Assembly (NCBI GenBank): GCA_005883865.1
Contig: VBAO01000123.1
Span: 1 to 5,473, forward strand
Direction of reading: 5' to 3'
DNA from: Candidatus Segetimicrobium genomatis
GTDB taxonomy: Bacteria; Sysuimicrobiota; Sysuimicrobiia; Sysuimicrobiales; Segetimicrobiaceae
DNA length: 5,473 bases
The translations under genes and the position numbers were made by a program. Shown here piece after piece: positions 1 through 5,473 of this stretch (within the stretch, counting starts at the first letter, position 1; every line of letters begins with the position of its first letter). Under the pieces are notes generated by a model. That model saw nothing but the letters and a program-made list of their open reading frames with translations. It was not told the origin of the DNA and searched no databases.

Positions 1-725
1 TCGGACCATTGCGCAAACCGACCAAGCTGATCGAGGTAATCGGCTTTGGTATTCCCGGGGATGGGAACGAGATCCCAGTACGTCGGCAACCTCAACCGTT
101 CAACCTCGGACCAAAAGGAGGAAAATCGCGGCGCATCAAATGACTCCCGGAAATCCACACGAAAGAATGCGCTCGGCTTGTAAAAGAGACCGCGCAACCC
201 GGTTCGCACTCCTTCATGGAGTCGGGCAATTTGTTCCTCATGGTCCGCCTGAGTCTCGTCAACCTGGATTAGTCCGACAAATCGATCGGGAAAGGCCGAG
301 ACCGCCTCGGCAAAGTAGGGGTTGAGATCGCCGTAGACGTGGTCATTCTGAAGCACAGCGACGTCGACACCGGCGTGGTCCATCATCGCGCAGAGAGATT
401 CTGCCGGCATCTCCTGTGTGCGAAGCCACGGCGGCATGTACTGGAGATAGTAGCCGACGCCGTCCTTGCTCCAGGTGAAGCGTCCATACGCGGAGACCTG
501 TAACCCAACGTTGCGGCGGCCGCTGATGCCTGGTCGCTCGGGATCCCACAGCATCCCTTCGTCGTCGACGATCTCATGGGACTCGACTCGACGGTAGGGC
601 TGGACATGGCCAACGAGGATGCGTTGGATATACACTCGATGATCGGCGATGCTCCCATACCCACCGGGGCCGGCCAGGTCCGGGAAAATGTGGGCATGGC
701 TGTCGATCACCAATGATCGTGTCAT
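1..725 (-). CDS. Amidohydrolase (amidohydrolase-2 / PF04909-like), 3' end cut by window edge
   Basis: This is a metal-dependent hydrolase or decarboxylase of the TIM-barrel amidohydrolase superfamily, probably cytosolic. An ATG at 725-723 opens a frame that runs without a stop to the left edge, giving 241 visible residues; the family is usually about 300-400, so the C-terminus is missing. The N-terminus has the strand-1 metal motif D-S-H-A-H (residues 8-12; His10 and His12 are the expected ligands). Residues 113-155 read like the family's core: a 'MDHAGVDVAVLQ' strand, then 'FPDRFVGLIQVD', then 'GLRGLFYKPS' near 176-185. The later metal ligands (two His and the catalytic Asp) would lie beyond the edge. 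Residues about 30-105 form an aromatic-rich insertion between strand 1 and the core. An AGGGAG (728-733) precedes the start with a short spacer. The gene starts 33 bases after the dehydrogenase stop, so it is probably the last visible gene of the operon. The exact reaction (amide, lactone or ester hydrolysis, or ACMSD-like decarboxylation) cannot be assigned. Confidence 0.85.
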   Translation of the reverse strand, partial: MTRSLVIDSHAHIFPDLAGPGGYGSIADHRVYIQRILVGHVQPYRRVESHEIVDDEGMLWDPERPGISGRRNVGLQVSAYGRFTWSKDGVGYYLQYMPPWLRTQEMPAESLCAMMDHAGVDVAVLQNDHVYGDLNPYFAEAVSAFPDRFVGLIQVDETQADHEEQIARLHEGVRTGLRGLFYKPSAFFRVDFRESFDAPRFSSFWSEVERLRLPTYWDLVPIPGNTKADYLDQLGRFAQWS

Positions 726-758
726 CTCTCCCTGCGAGGCGCCGGGCCCTGCCGGGGC

Positions 759-1766
759 TCAGCGATCGGTGCGCGGGAGATCGCCGAGCCTCGTCGCATG
801 ATCGCTGTTCACGGCCCCGGCCGGGACGCGTCCCCCCAGGATCTCCGCCACTTGATCTACCGTTTCCAGCGCCTGATGGGCAATAGCCTCCGGCACGAGC
901 CCCCCGATGTGAGGAGTGGCAAGCACGTTGGAGATCCGCGCGAGACGGGGCGTTGGGAGATTGTCCTCCGCGCGGCCCACGTCCAACGCGGCCCCGGCGA
1001 GTTGCCCCGACTGCAGCGCATGTTCCAACGCCTGCTCGTCGACCAATCCCCCTCTGGACGCATTCACGAAGAAGCTCGTCGCCTTCATCTGCCGAAACGC
1101 CGCGGCGTTCATCAAGTTCTCGGTTTGGTCGGTATACACGGCAAGGCACACCACGACATCGGAGGCGCCGAGCAGAGAGGCAAAGTCGACCTGGATCGCG
1201 GAAACCGTCTGGACCTTGACATGGGGGTCATAGACGAGCACGCGCATTCGCAGCGCGTGGGCGACCTCGGCCAGACGGCGGCCGAGATTGCCGTATCCGA
1301 TGATTCCTATCGTCTTGCCGGCCAGCTGGATGCCCATGCGCGGCGCCGGGATGTGCCCGATGCGGTAGGTCATCGAGGCCTCTGGAAGGCCCCTCGCCAG
1401 GTTGATGATTTGCCCAATGACGACCTCAACGACGGCGTCGATCCATCCGGGGCTTGCGCGCGTCACCAGCACACCGTTTGCCGATGCCGCCTCGACATCG
1501 ATGTTTCGAATGTCCATGGCGCAGCGGACAAACGCCAGGAGGCTTTTGACCTGGGCGAAGAACTCCGCGGGGCCCGGGGTCCCGCGATCGCTCACGACCA
1601 CACTGCATCCCCGCGCGGCTTCGACGAGTCTGTCGCCGGTGAGCGTCTCTGTCCCCTCGTTGAGTCGCACCGTTCCAAGTCGTTGGAGGGCTTCCGTCGC
1701 CTGCTTCCCATACCAAAGGTCCCGGATCCCAATGGGATGGGTGAGCAGGATGTTGGGGGTCGTCAC
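759..1766 (-). CDS. NAD-dependent D-2-hydroxyacid dehydrogenase family protein, GTG start
   Basis: This 335-residue protein belongs to the D-isomer-specific 2-hydroxyacid dehydrogenase family (phosphoglycerate / glyoxylate / formate dehydrogenase fold), which interconverts 2-oxo acids and D-2-hydroxy acids with NAD(P)H in the cytosol. The Rossmann motif G-Y-G-N-L-G lies at 157-162 inside 'KTIGIIGYGNLG', and Asp180 ends the second strand, as expected for NAD preference. The catalytic triad is present: Arg238 in 'NASRGGLVDE', Glu267 in 'LDVGRAED', and His286 in 'TPHIGG'. Length is normal for a family member without an ACT domain. The substrate-side loop is unusual: 'RCAMDIRNID' (81-90) stands where many relatives have a G-x-G-x-D-N-I-D type loop. 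The start is GTG (1766-1764) with AGAGGG (1772-1777) five bases upstream; the start lies 26 bases after the ABC ATPase stop. A role in handling a 2-oxo or 2-hydroxy acid made in this pathway is inferred; the substrate is unknown. Confidence 0.9.
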   Translation of the reverse strand: MTTPNILLTHPIGIRDLWYGKQATEALQRLGTVRLNEGTETLTGDRLVEAARGCSVVVSDRGTPGPAEFFAQVKSLLAFVRCAMDIRNIDVEAASANGVLVTRASPGWIDAVVEVVIGQIINLARGLPEASMTYRIGHIPAPRMGIQLAGKTIGIIGYGNLGRRLAEVAHALRMRVLVYDPHVKVQTVSAIQVDFASLLGASDVVVCLAVYTDQTENLMNAAAFRQMKATSFFVNASRGGLVDEQALEHALQSGQLAGAALDVGRAEDNLPTPRLARISNVLATPHIGGLVPEAIAHQALETVDQVAEILGGRVPAGAVNSDHATRLGDLPRTDR

Positions 1767-1771
1767 GGTGT

Positions 1772-1777
1772 CCCTCT
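1772..1777 (-). promoter_or_regulatory. Ribosome binding site supporting the GTG start of the dehydrogenase
   Basis: AGAGGG on the minus strand is five bases upstream of the GTG at 1766. No ATG lies between the ATPase stop and this GTG, and the protein read from it begins directly at the family's first strand ('NILLTHPIG'), so the GTG is the likely start. Confidence 0.7.
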
Positions 1778-1792
1778 CGCCCAGTTCCGCGG

Positions 1793-2623
1793 TCAGATAT
1801 GGGTCATCACGGCATTGATGAACGCTTCCGTGCGCTTTTCCTTCGGGTTCCGGAAGATTTGTGCCGGCGGACCCTCCTCGACAATCCTCCCCTGGTCCAT
1901 GAAGATCACGCGGTCCGCCACCTTGCTGGCAAAGCCCATCTCGTGCGTGACGACGACCATCGTCATCCCTTCGGCGGCCAACCGCTGCATCACGTCCAAT
2001 ACTTCGTGAATCAGCTCCGGGTCGAGGGCGGACGTCACCTCATCGAAGAGCATGATTTTTGGCTCCATCATCAACGCGCGGGCGATCGATGCCCGCTGCT
2101 TCTGCCCGCCCGAAAGCTTCTCGGGGTGTGCATCGGCCTTGTCCTTGAGGCCAACCTTTTCCAGCAGGACCAGCGCTTTGCGCCTCGCCTCCAGCGCGTC
2201 CACGCCCTGGACCTTCGTCGGAGCCAACAGCAGGTTTCTGATAACCGTCATGTGCGGAAACAGGCTGAATTGCTGAAACACCATGCCCATCTGCGAGCGC
2301 AACTCGCGGAACCCCTTGCCCCGCTTGACCGGCCGGCCATCTCCGTCGCAGCAGACGAACGGCTGCCCCTCGATGAGGATCTCCCCCCTGTCCGGTTCCT
2401 CGAGGGCGATCAGCAACCGCAGCAGCGTGCTCTTCCCCGACCCCGAGGGTCCGATGATCACCACCTTTTCCGAAGGCTGAACCTCAAAACAGACGTCCCG
2501 AAGCACCTCCACGCTCCCGAACCGCTTGCACACGTTGCGCACTCCGATCATTGGGCCGACGAAAGCTCCAGACGCCGGCTCCGGCGTTCTTTGGCGATGC
2601 GCAGACACCCTCGTATCGACCAT
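1793..2623 (-). CDS. Polar amino acid-type ABC transporter ATP-binding protein (GlnQ/HisP-like)
   Basis: This is the cytoplasmic ATPase that powers the importer encoded by the two upstream genes. Counting from the chosen ATG (276 residues), all nucleotide-binding motifs are intact: Walker A 'GPSGSGKST' 58-66, Q-loop Gln117 in 'VFQQF', signature 'LSGGQ' 170-174, Walker B ending in Asp194-Glu195, D-loop 'SALD' 198-201, and switch His227. The stretch 'CDGDGRPVKRGKG' (about 92-104), before 'MGMVFQQFSLFPHMTV', resembles the insertion in HisP-type ATPases. This and the partner genes point to the polar amino acid uptake (PAAT) family. Start choice: GAGGG (2629-2633) sits five bases before the ATG at 2623. 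An ATG at 2635 would add four residues but has only a weak GGTGA upstream, and an ATG at 2551 fits the usual family N-terminus but lacks a near ribosome site. The gene follows the permease by 26-38 bases. It ends in TGA. Confidence 0.95.
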   Translation of the reverse strand: MVDTRVSAHRQRTPEPASGAFVGPMIGVRNVCKRFGSVEVLRDVCFEVQPSEKVVIIGPSGSGKSTLLRLLIALEEPDRGEILIEGQPFVCCDGDGRPVKRGKGFRELRSQMGMVFQQFSLFPHMTVIRNLLLAPTKVQGVDALEARRKALVLLEKVGLKDKADAHPEKLSGGQKQRASIARALMMEPKIMLFDEVTSALDPELIHEVLDVMQRLAAEGMTMVVVTHEMGFASKVADRVIFMDQGRIVEEGPPAQIFRNPKEKRTEAFINAVMTHI

Positions 2624-2661
2624 GCCAACCCTCATTCACCGCAGATGCGCATGCTTGTTTC

Positions 2662-3366
2662 TTATCGATAGGCGCGCGCCATGCGGAGTTCCAACCGTCG
2701 CGTGAGTAGGGAGACCGGGAATGCGATCAAGAAGTAGATCGCCGCGACACTGGTGAGAATCTCGATCGGCCGGTAGGTCTGGGTGGCCACGACGCGCCCC
2801 TCATACATGAGGTCGCCTACGCCAAGCGTCGACACCAGCGATGTGTCCTTGAAGAGGCTGATGCTCAGCGATAGCAGCACCGGGATCACGATGCGAAAGG
2901 CCTGTGGCGCTACCACATAGCGCAGCCGTTGAAAGTAGGAAAGCCCGAGCACATCCGCGGAATCGATCTGGTCCTTTGGCAGCGCTTGGATGCCCGAGCG
3001 GTACGCTTCACCGTAGAAGGCGGAAACGTTCAAGGTGAGCGCGACGACGATCGCCGTGTACCCAGGCAGGCTCACGCCGAGGAAAATCGGCAGGCAGTAG
3101 TAAAACCACACGAGCTGAACGAGGGCAGGGGTCCCTCGAAAGAGCTCGATGTAGGCCGCCACCGATCTGCTGATGAGGGGGTTCTTGGAGAGACGGCCGG
3201 CGGCGACGAAGATGCCCAGCACCAGCCCCAGCGCCATGATGACAACGCTGATCTCCAGGGTGGTCCTGAGACCTTGCAGCAACAACCGGTTATAGCGAAA
3301 CGCTAAATCCCACTCGAAATAGGGGACGGCGGCACCAAACGCGATCGCAGGCGCCATCTCGGACAT
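2662..3366 (-). CDS. Polar amino acid-type ABC transporter permease (HisM/GlnP-like)
   Basis: This 234-residue inner-membrane permease is of the His/Glu/Gln/Arg/opine family and forms the transport channel with the ATPase encoded next to it. Hydrophobic segments are visible near 36-56, 80-98, 103-118, 157-172 and 203-222, matching the usual five-helix layout. The cytoplasmic EAA loop is clear: 'GEAYRSGIQALPKDQ' from residue 119, then 'ADVLGLSYFQRLRYVVAPQAFRIVIP' (137-162), which docks on the ATPase. 'ELFRGTPALVQLVWFYYCLP' (74-93) is another family hallmark. The length is normal and the frame intact. Only one permease gene is present here, so a homodimer is the simplest model, although many relatives are encoded as two-permease pairs. 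The ATG at 3366 lies 13 bases after the binding protein's TAG stop. The ribosome site is weak (CGGGAA about 7 bases upstream), which may indicate translational coupling. Confidence 0.95.
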   Translation of the reverse strand: MSEMAPAIAFGAAVPYFEWDLAFRYNRLLLQGLRTTLEISVVIMALGLVLGIFVAAGRLSKNPLISRSVAAYIELFRGTPALVQLVWFYYCLPIFLGVSLPGYTAIVVALTLNVSAFYGEAYRSGIQALPKDQIDSADVLGLSYFQRLRYVVAPQAFRIVIPVLLSLSISLFKDTSLVSTLGVGDLMYEGRVVATQTYRPIEILTSVAAIYFLIAFPVSLLTRRLELRMARAYR

Positions 3367-3379
3367 GGACGGTTCCCGC

Positions 3380-4225
3380 CTACCGTCGCGTGAACGGGTT
3401 CCAATCGACCACGTTGTACCGGTTATTGGCTTGAGTCATGAGGCCTTCGTTGAGCCAGTGCTGCACTTGAATGTCCAGGGCCTGCATATCATCATACGCA
3501 TACCCCTTGCGGATGGCGAAGCCCGCACCCTGGAGCAGGATGGGAGGGTCCGGAACGATGAGCCGAACCCAGAGATTCTTCGCGGCGTACTGGGCTTGGC
3601 CATTGACGTCGTCGAAGAACGCGTTGGCGCGCCCGCCCTGAAGCGCCAGACGGCATTCGTTCTCGTCAGGGAGTCTGGTGATCTTTGCAGCCGGACTCAC
3701 GGTCGAAAGAGCCGAGTCTTCAGCGGTGCTCAGGACTGCGCAAATGGTTGCCGCAGGCTTGTTCAGTTCCGCCCATGTCTTCGCTTGTGACTTTCTTGTA
3801 TCAACGGCAAAGACGGCGCGATCGACAATGAAGGAATCACTGTAGGTTACGACAAGCGCCCGCTGCGGGCGTCGGTTGAGTGAGGACGCAAAGTCATATT
3901 TCTTGGCCAGCAATCCGGGAATCATCGCGTCCCACGATGTGTCGACGGGAACAAATTTGACCCCAAGCACTTTGGCCCAGTCGCTCATGATGTCGACGGC
4001 GATCCCCTTCCATTCGCCGGTCGTCGGGTCTTTGAATTGACTTGGCTCGGCCAGTGCGAATCCGACGCGCAGCTCGCCCTTGTCATGGATCTCTTTGAGC
4101 AGCGATTGCTCCTGGCCCTGGCCGATGGCCATCTGGGTCCTTCCGGTCAGGAGCATGACCACCACCGACAGTAACACGATCTCGATCGCCACATGCATCC
4201 ACGTCGAGCGGGACTTCGTAAACAT
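3380..4225 (-). CDS. Periplasmic solute-binding protein, family 3 (amino acid-type)
   Basis: This is the substrate-capturing receptor of the importer. From the ATG at 4225 it is 281 residues. The N-terminus is a signal peptide: basic 'KSRSTWMH', a hydrophobic core at about 12-28, and plausible cleavage after Ala33. No lipobox cysteine is present, so it is probably a free periplasmic protein. The mature part starts with 'LLKEIHDKGELRVGFALAEPSQF' and keeps the family-3 layout ('GIAVDIMSDWAKVLGVKFVPV', 'SWDAMIPGLLAKKYDF'). Aligned by eye to the well-known histidine-binding protein, Arg122 ('NRRPQR') falls on the ligand-carboxylate Arg and Asp206 ('NAFFDD') on the amino-group Asp, so an alpha-amino acid-like ligand is likely. 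Asn117 replaces a ligand-contact serine. Start choice: a GGGGGG tract lies six bases before 4225. An ATG at 4231 adds two residues but abuts that tract, and an ATG at 4348 would give a 41-residue cytosolic-looking extension overlapping the aldolase-like gene. Confidence 0.9.
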   Translation of the reverse strand: MFTKSRSTWMHVAIEIVLLSVVVMLLTGRTQMAIGQGQEQSLLKEIHDKGELRVGFALAEPSQFKDPTTGEWKGIAVDIMSDWAKVLGVKFVPVDTSWDAMIPGLLAKKYDFASSLNRRPQRALVVTYSDSFIVDRAVFAVDTRKSQAKTWAELNKPAATICAVLSTAEDSALSTVSPAAKITRLPDENECRLALQGGRANAFFDDVNGQAQYAAKNLWVRLIVPDPPILLQGAGFAIRKGYAYDDMQALDIQVQHWLNEGLMTQANNRYNVVDWNPFTRR

Positions 4226-4334
4226 TGCCATCCCCCCGGAGAAGTCGTGTGAAGCCCTGCTCAAGATATGCCTTGCGCTGCCCGATTGCTTGCCTCCGCA
4301 CCCCCTTCCCGATGAGCGATAGATCGAGAGGCGC
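4226..4334 (-). other. Gap between aldolase-like and binding-protein genes
   Basis: This is the largest gap between the six genes, about 109 bases. I see no stem followed by a T-run that would mark a terminator, and no clear promoter. Only short, weak complementarities are present (for example GCCTC/GAGGC arms about 30 bases apart). Read-through from the aldolase-like gene is therefore the simplest reading. The gap could still hold a secondary promoter or an RNA processing site that raises binding-protein expression over the rest. Confidence 0.4.
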
Positions 4335-5138
4335 TCAAACCCGTTCAAGGGCTCGTCGCATGGCTTCGCCGTTGGTCCGGCACCACTCGAACCACACCAT
4401 CACGTCCCACCCGATGCAAAAGTGGCGGACACCCATATCCAGGTAAGCCTTGGCCTCGTCCGGCGAGCTGATCTCGCAGCGGGGGGGGACGCCCATCTTC
4501 AACGCGCTCTCGAAGACGCGCTTCTCAACCTTTTTTATTTCCGGGCTTGCCCACTGTCCGGGACGCCCCACGCTGATGCTGTAATCGGCCGGTCCCCACT
4601 GGATCATGTCGAGACCGGGCAAACTCAGGATCTCCTCGAGTTGCTCGACCGCCCCCTTCTTCTCGATCATCAGGACGACGACGGTGTCGCGAATAGCCTG
4701 GACGTGATCCCCCTCCACTTGCTCGTCCGGCCGGCCGCGGTACTTGAAGGACTGCCGCCGCATCTCGGCGCCGTAGACCCCTCCGTCTTCCGGCGTCTCC
4801 GGGCGGGCCGCCCTGATGCACGCTCGGGCGTCGGCCGCACTCCGGCAATCTGCGAACAGCACGCTCTGAAAGCCCGCGCCGATGCCGCGCTGCGCAAGGA
4901 ACGTCCGGGGCTCCTGGTCTACCTTGATCATGGAGGAGAGGTCCCACAGCTCGGCCGCCCGGCAGATGTTCTCGAGCCCGGGAAGATCGAAGGGCCCGTA
5001 TTCCGCGACGAACTCGACGTAGTCAAACATGCCGCTTTGCCCAACGAGTTCGACCATCGAGGGCCAAGCGTCCAGCAGGTGGGTCCCCAGTGTGGGCCTG
5101 CCTGCTTTCAACAGTTCACGAAGCTTGTTGCCCCGCAT
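4335..5138 (-). CDS. HpcH/HpaI aldolase / citrate lyase-family protein, atypical active site
   Basis: This 267-residue TIM-barrel protein belongs to the HpcH/HpaI family, whose studied members are class II, metal-dependent aldolases that cleave 4-hydroxy-2-oxo acids to pyruvate and an aldehyde. The metal ligands are recognisable: Glu159 in 'LMIEKKGAVEQLEEI' and Asp185 in 'WGPADYSISVG'. By-eye alignment puts Tyr47 ('FVAEYGPFDL') where the catalytic His of 'GEHAP' sits, and Lys72 ('SMIKVDQEP') where the catalytic Arg sits, so classical pyruvate aldolase activity is uncertain. 'QRGIGAGFQSVLFADCRSAAD' (83-103) matches the phosphate/substrate-loop region of the family. The ATG at 5138 is chosen because AAGGAG (5146-5151) lies seven bases upstream; an upstream start at 5207 would add 23 Arg-rich residues and no better site. 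It is the promoter-proximal gene, about 100 bases before the binding protein. An A AAA AAG heptamer and a C8 tract lie inside it. Confidence 0.9.
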   Translation of the reverse strand: MRGNKLRELLKAGRPTLGTHLLDAWPSMVELVGQSGMFDYVEFVAEYGPFDLPGLENICRAAELWDLSSMIKVDQEPRTFLAQRGIGAGFQSVLFADCRSAADARACIRAARPETPEDGGVYGAEMRRQSFKYRGRPDEQVEGDHVQAIRDTVVVLMIEKKGAVEQLEEILSLPGLDMIQWGPADYSISVGRPGQWASPEIKKVEKRVFESALKMGVPPRCEISSPDEAKAYLDMGVRHFCIGWDVMVWFEWCRTNGEAMRRALERV

Positions 5139-5145
5139 GGTGGAT

Positions 5146-5151
5146 CTCCTT
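5146..5151 (-). promoter_or_regulatory. Ribosome binding site of the aldolase-like gene
   Basis: On the minus strand AAGGAG lies seven bases before the ATG at 5138, within a longer purine run GAGGAAGGAG (5146-5155). It is the strongest Shine-Dalgarno match in the window and fixes the start of the gene, excluding the upstream in-frame start at 5207. Confidence 0.85.
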
Positions 5152-5441
5152 CCTCGTCGTCGAGTTTCACCTGCAGCACGCCGCGACCGATTGAGCGAAA
5201 TCTGCAACGCGACAGATCGTTACCCTAATGTATGTTCTAGATGCCGTCGAGGAGGAATCCTGCACGGGTGATCAAATACCCCATCACAGCCGACGCGGTA
5301 ACGTCCGAACAACCGTTTGGAGTCGACCTTCCACATGGCATGCGCGTGCTCCGAGGACCGGCCGAGACGCGTGCGCCATCTGTTTGCCGCCGTCCATAAC
5401 CCGCGGCTCTTGAGAGCAAACGAGCGCCCACGGGGGAGAAG
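5152..5441. other. Intergenic region upstream of the operon (probable promoter region)
   Basis: About 290 bases with no convincing gene. Frames on both strands are Arg/Gly/Ser-rich and match no family I recognise. The operon promoter should lie here, but I could not find a convincing -35/-10 pair. One AT-richer patch (about 5218-5240, containing ATGTATGTTCTAGA on the plus strand) and one short inverted repeat, ATCTG-8-CAGAT at 5200-5217, are the only visible signals, and both are weak. If the possible gene at 5442 is real, this is a shared divergent promoter region, a place where a regulator often sits beside its target operon. Confidence 0.4.
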
Positions 5442-5473
5442 ATGACGGACCAGCGTTTGCGGACGATCGTGTG
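5442..5473 (+). CDS. Possible start of a divergent gene, cut by window edge
   Basis: An ATG at 5442 on the plus strand follows a GGGGGAG purine run (5432-5438) at a short distance and opens a frame beginning MTDQRLRTIV that runs to the right edge. Only ten codons are visible, so neither the reality nor the product can be judged. Its position, facing away from a catabolic operon, would suit a regulator, but that is a guess from layout only. Confidence 0.3.
   Translation, partial: MTDQRLRTIV

Noticed and set aside
798..2009. Long plus-strand open frame (403 codons) opposite the dehydrogenase and ATPase
   Set aside because: It is antisense to two clearly conserved genes with intact catalytic motifs, is rich in Arg, His and Asp as expected for an antisense frame in GC-rich DNA, and shows no recognisable domain.
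1799..2671. Plus-strand open frame of 290 codons opposite the ABC ATPase
   Set aside because: It mirrors the ATPase codons, and its repetitive Leu/Arg/His/Gln composition is that of a shadow frame.
4232..4348. Upstream start of the binding protein at 4348
   Set aside because: It would put 41 non-hydrophobic residues before an evident signal peptide and overlap the end of the aldolase-like gene; starts at 4225 or 4231 give a normal secretory N-terminus.
5200..5217. Inverted repeat ATCTG-8-CAGAT upstream of the aldolase-like gene as an operator
   Set aside because: Five-base arms are too short to stand out from chance in a region of this size, and the repeat matches no operator type I know.
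4422..5228. Plus-strand open frame of 268 codons opposite the aldolase-like gene
   Set aside because: It is antisense to a gene with a strong ribosome site and conserved metal-binding motifs, and no family is recognisable in it.
5220..5473. Minus-strand frame open from the right edge to a TAA at 5220-5222 (84 codons), possibly the end of an upstream operon gene
   Set aside because: The translation is Arg/His-rich with no recognisable motif, and other minus-strand frames in the same stretch are also open for 60 or more codons, so openness is not evidence here. A longer window could reverse this.
1..5473. Mobile element, CRISPR array, tRNA or rRNA
   Set aside because: No transposase or integrase signature, regularly spaced repeats, or structural RNA features were seen.

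Overview
The window is one stretch of a GC-rich (roughly 60%) bacterial chromosome carrying six genes, all on the minus strand and closely spaced, with a possible divergent gene just entering at the right edge. The binding protein has a signal peptide without a lipobox cysteine, which suggests a Gram-negative cell envelope. The gene mix (PAAT-type importer, HpcH-like aldolase, D-2-hydroxyacid dehydrogenase, amidohydrolase) is typical of soil or environmental proteobacteria and similar GC-rich heterotrophs. The sequence alone does not fix the taxon.

In the direction of transcription (right to left) the order is: HpcH/HpaI-family aldolase-like protein (4335-5138), periplasmic amino-acid-type binding protein (3380-4225), inner-membrane permease (2662-3366), ABC ATPase (1793-2623), D-2-hydroxyacid dehydrogenase with a GTG start (759-1766), and an amidohydrolase whose C-terminus runs off the left edge (1-725). 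The last five genes are separated by only about 13 to 40 bases and look like one operon. A gap of about 100 bases lies between the aldolase-like gene and the binding protein, with no obvious terminator in it, so the aldolase-like gene is probably the first gene of the same unit. About 300 bases upstream of it have no convincing gene and probably hold the promoter.

Inferred role: import of a small polar, probably amino-acid-like or carboxylate compound, followed by catabolism through a hydrolase or decarboxylase (amidohydrolase), NAD-dependent 2-keto/2-hydroxy acid interconversion, and possibly C-C bond chemistry on a 2-oxo acid. The substrate is not identifiable from sequence.

The most interesting point is the HpcH-like protein. 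It keeps the metal-binding Glu and Asp, but the positions of the known catalytic His and Arg appear to hold Tyr and Lys. The same gene carries an in-phase A AAA AAG heptamer followed one codon later by a -1 frame stop, and a C8 tract. No mobile element, CRISPR array, tRNA, rRNA or unmistakably novel system was seen.
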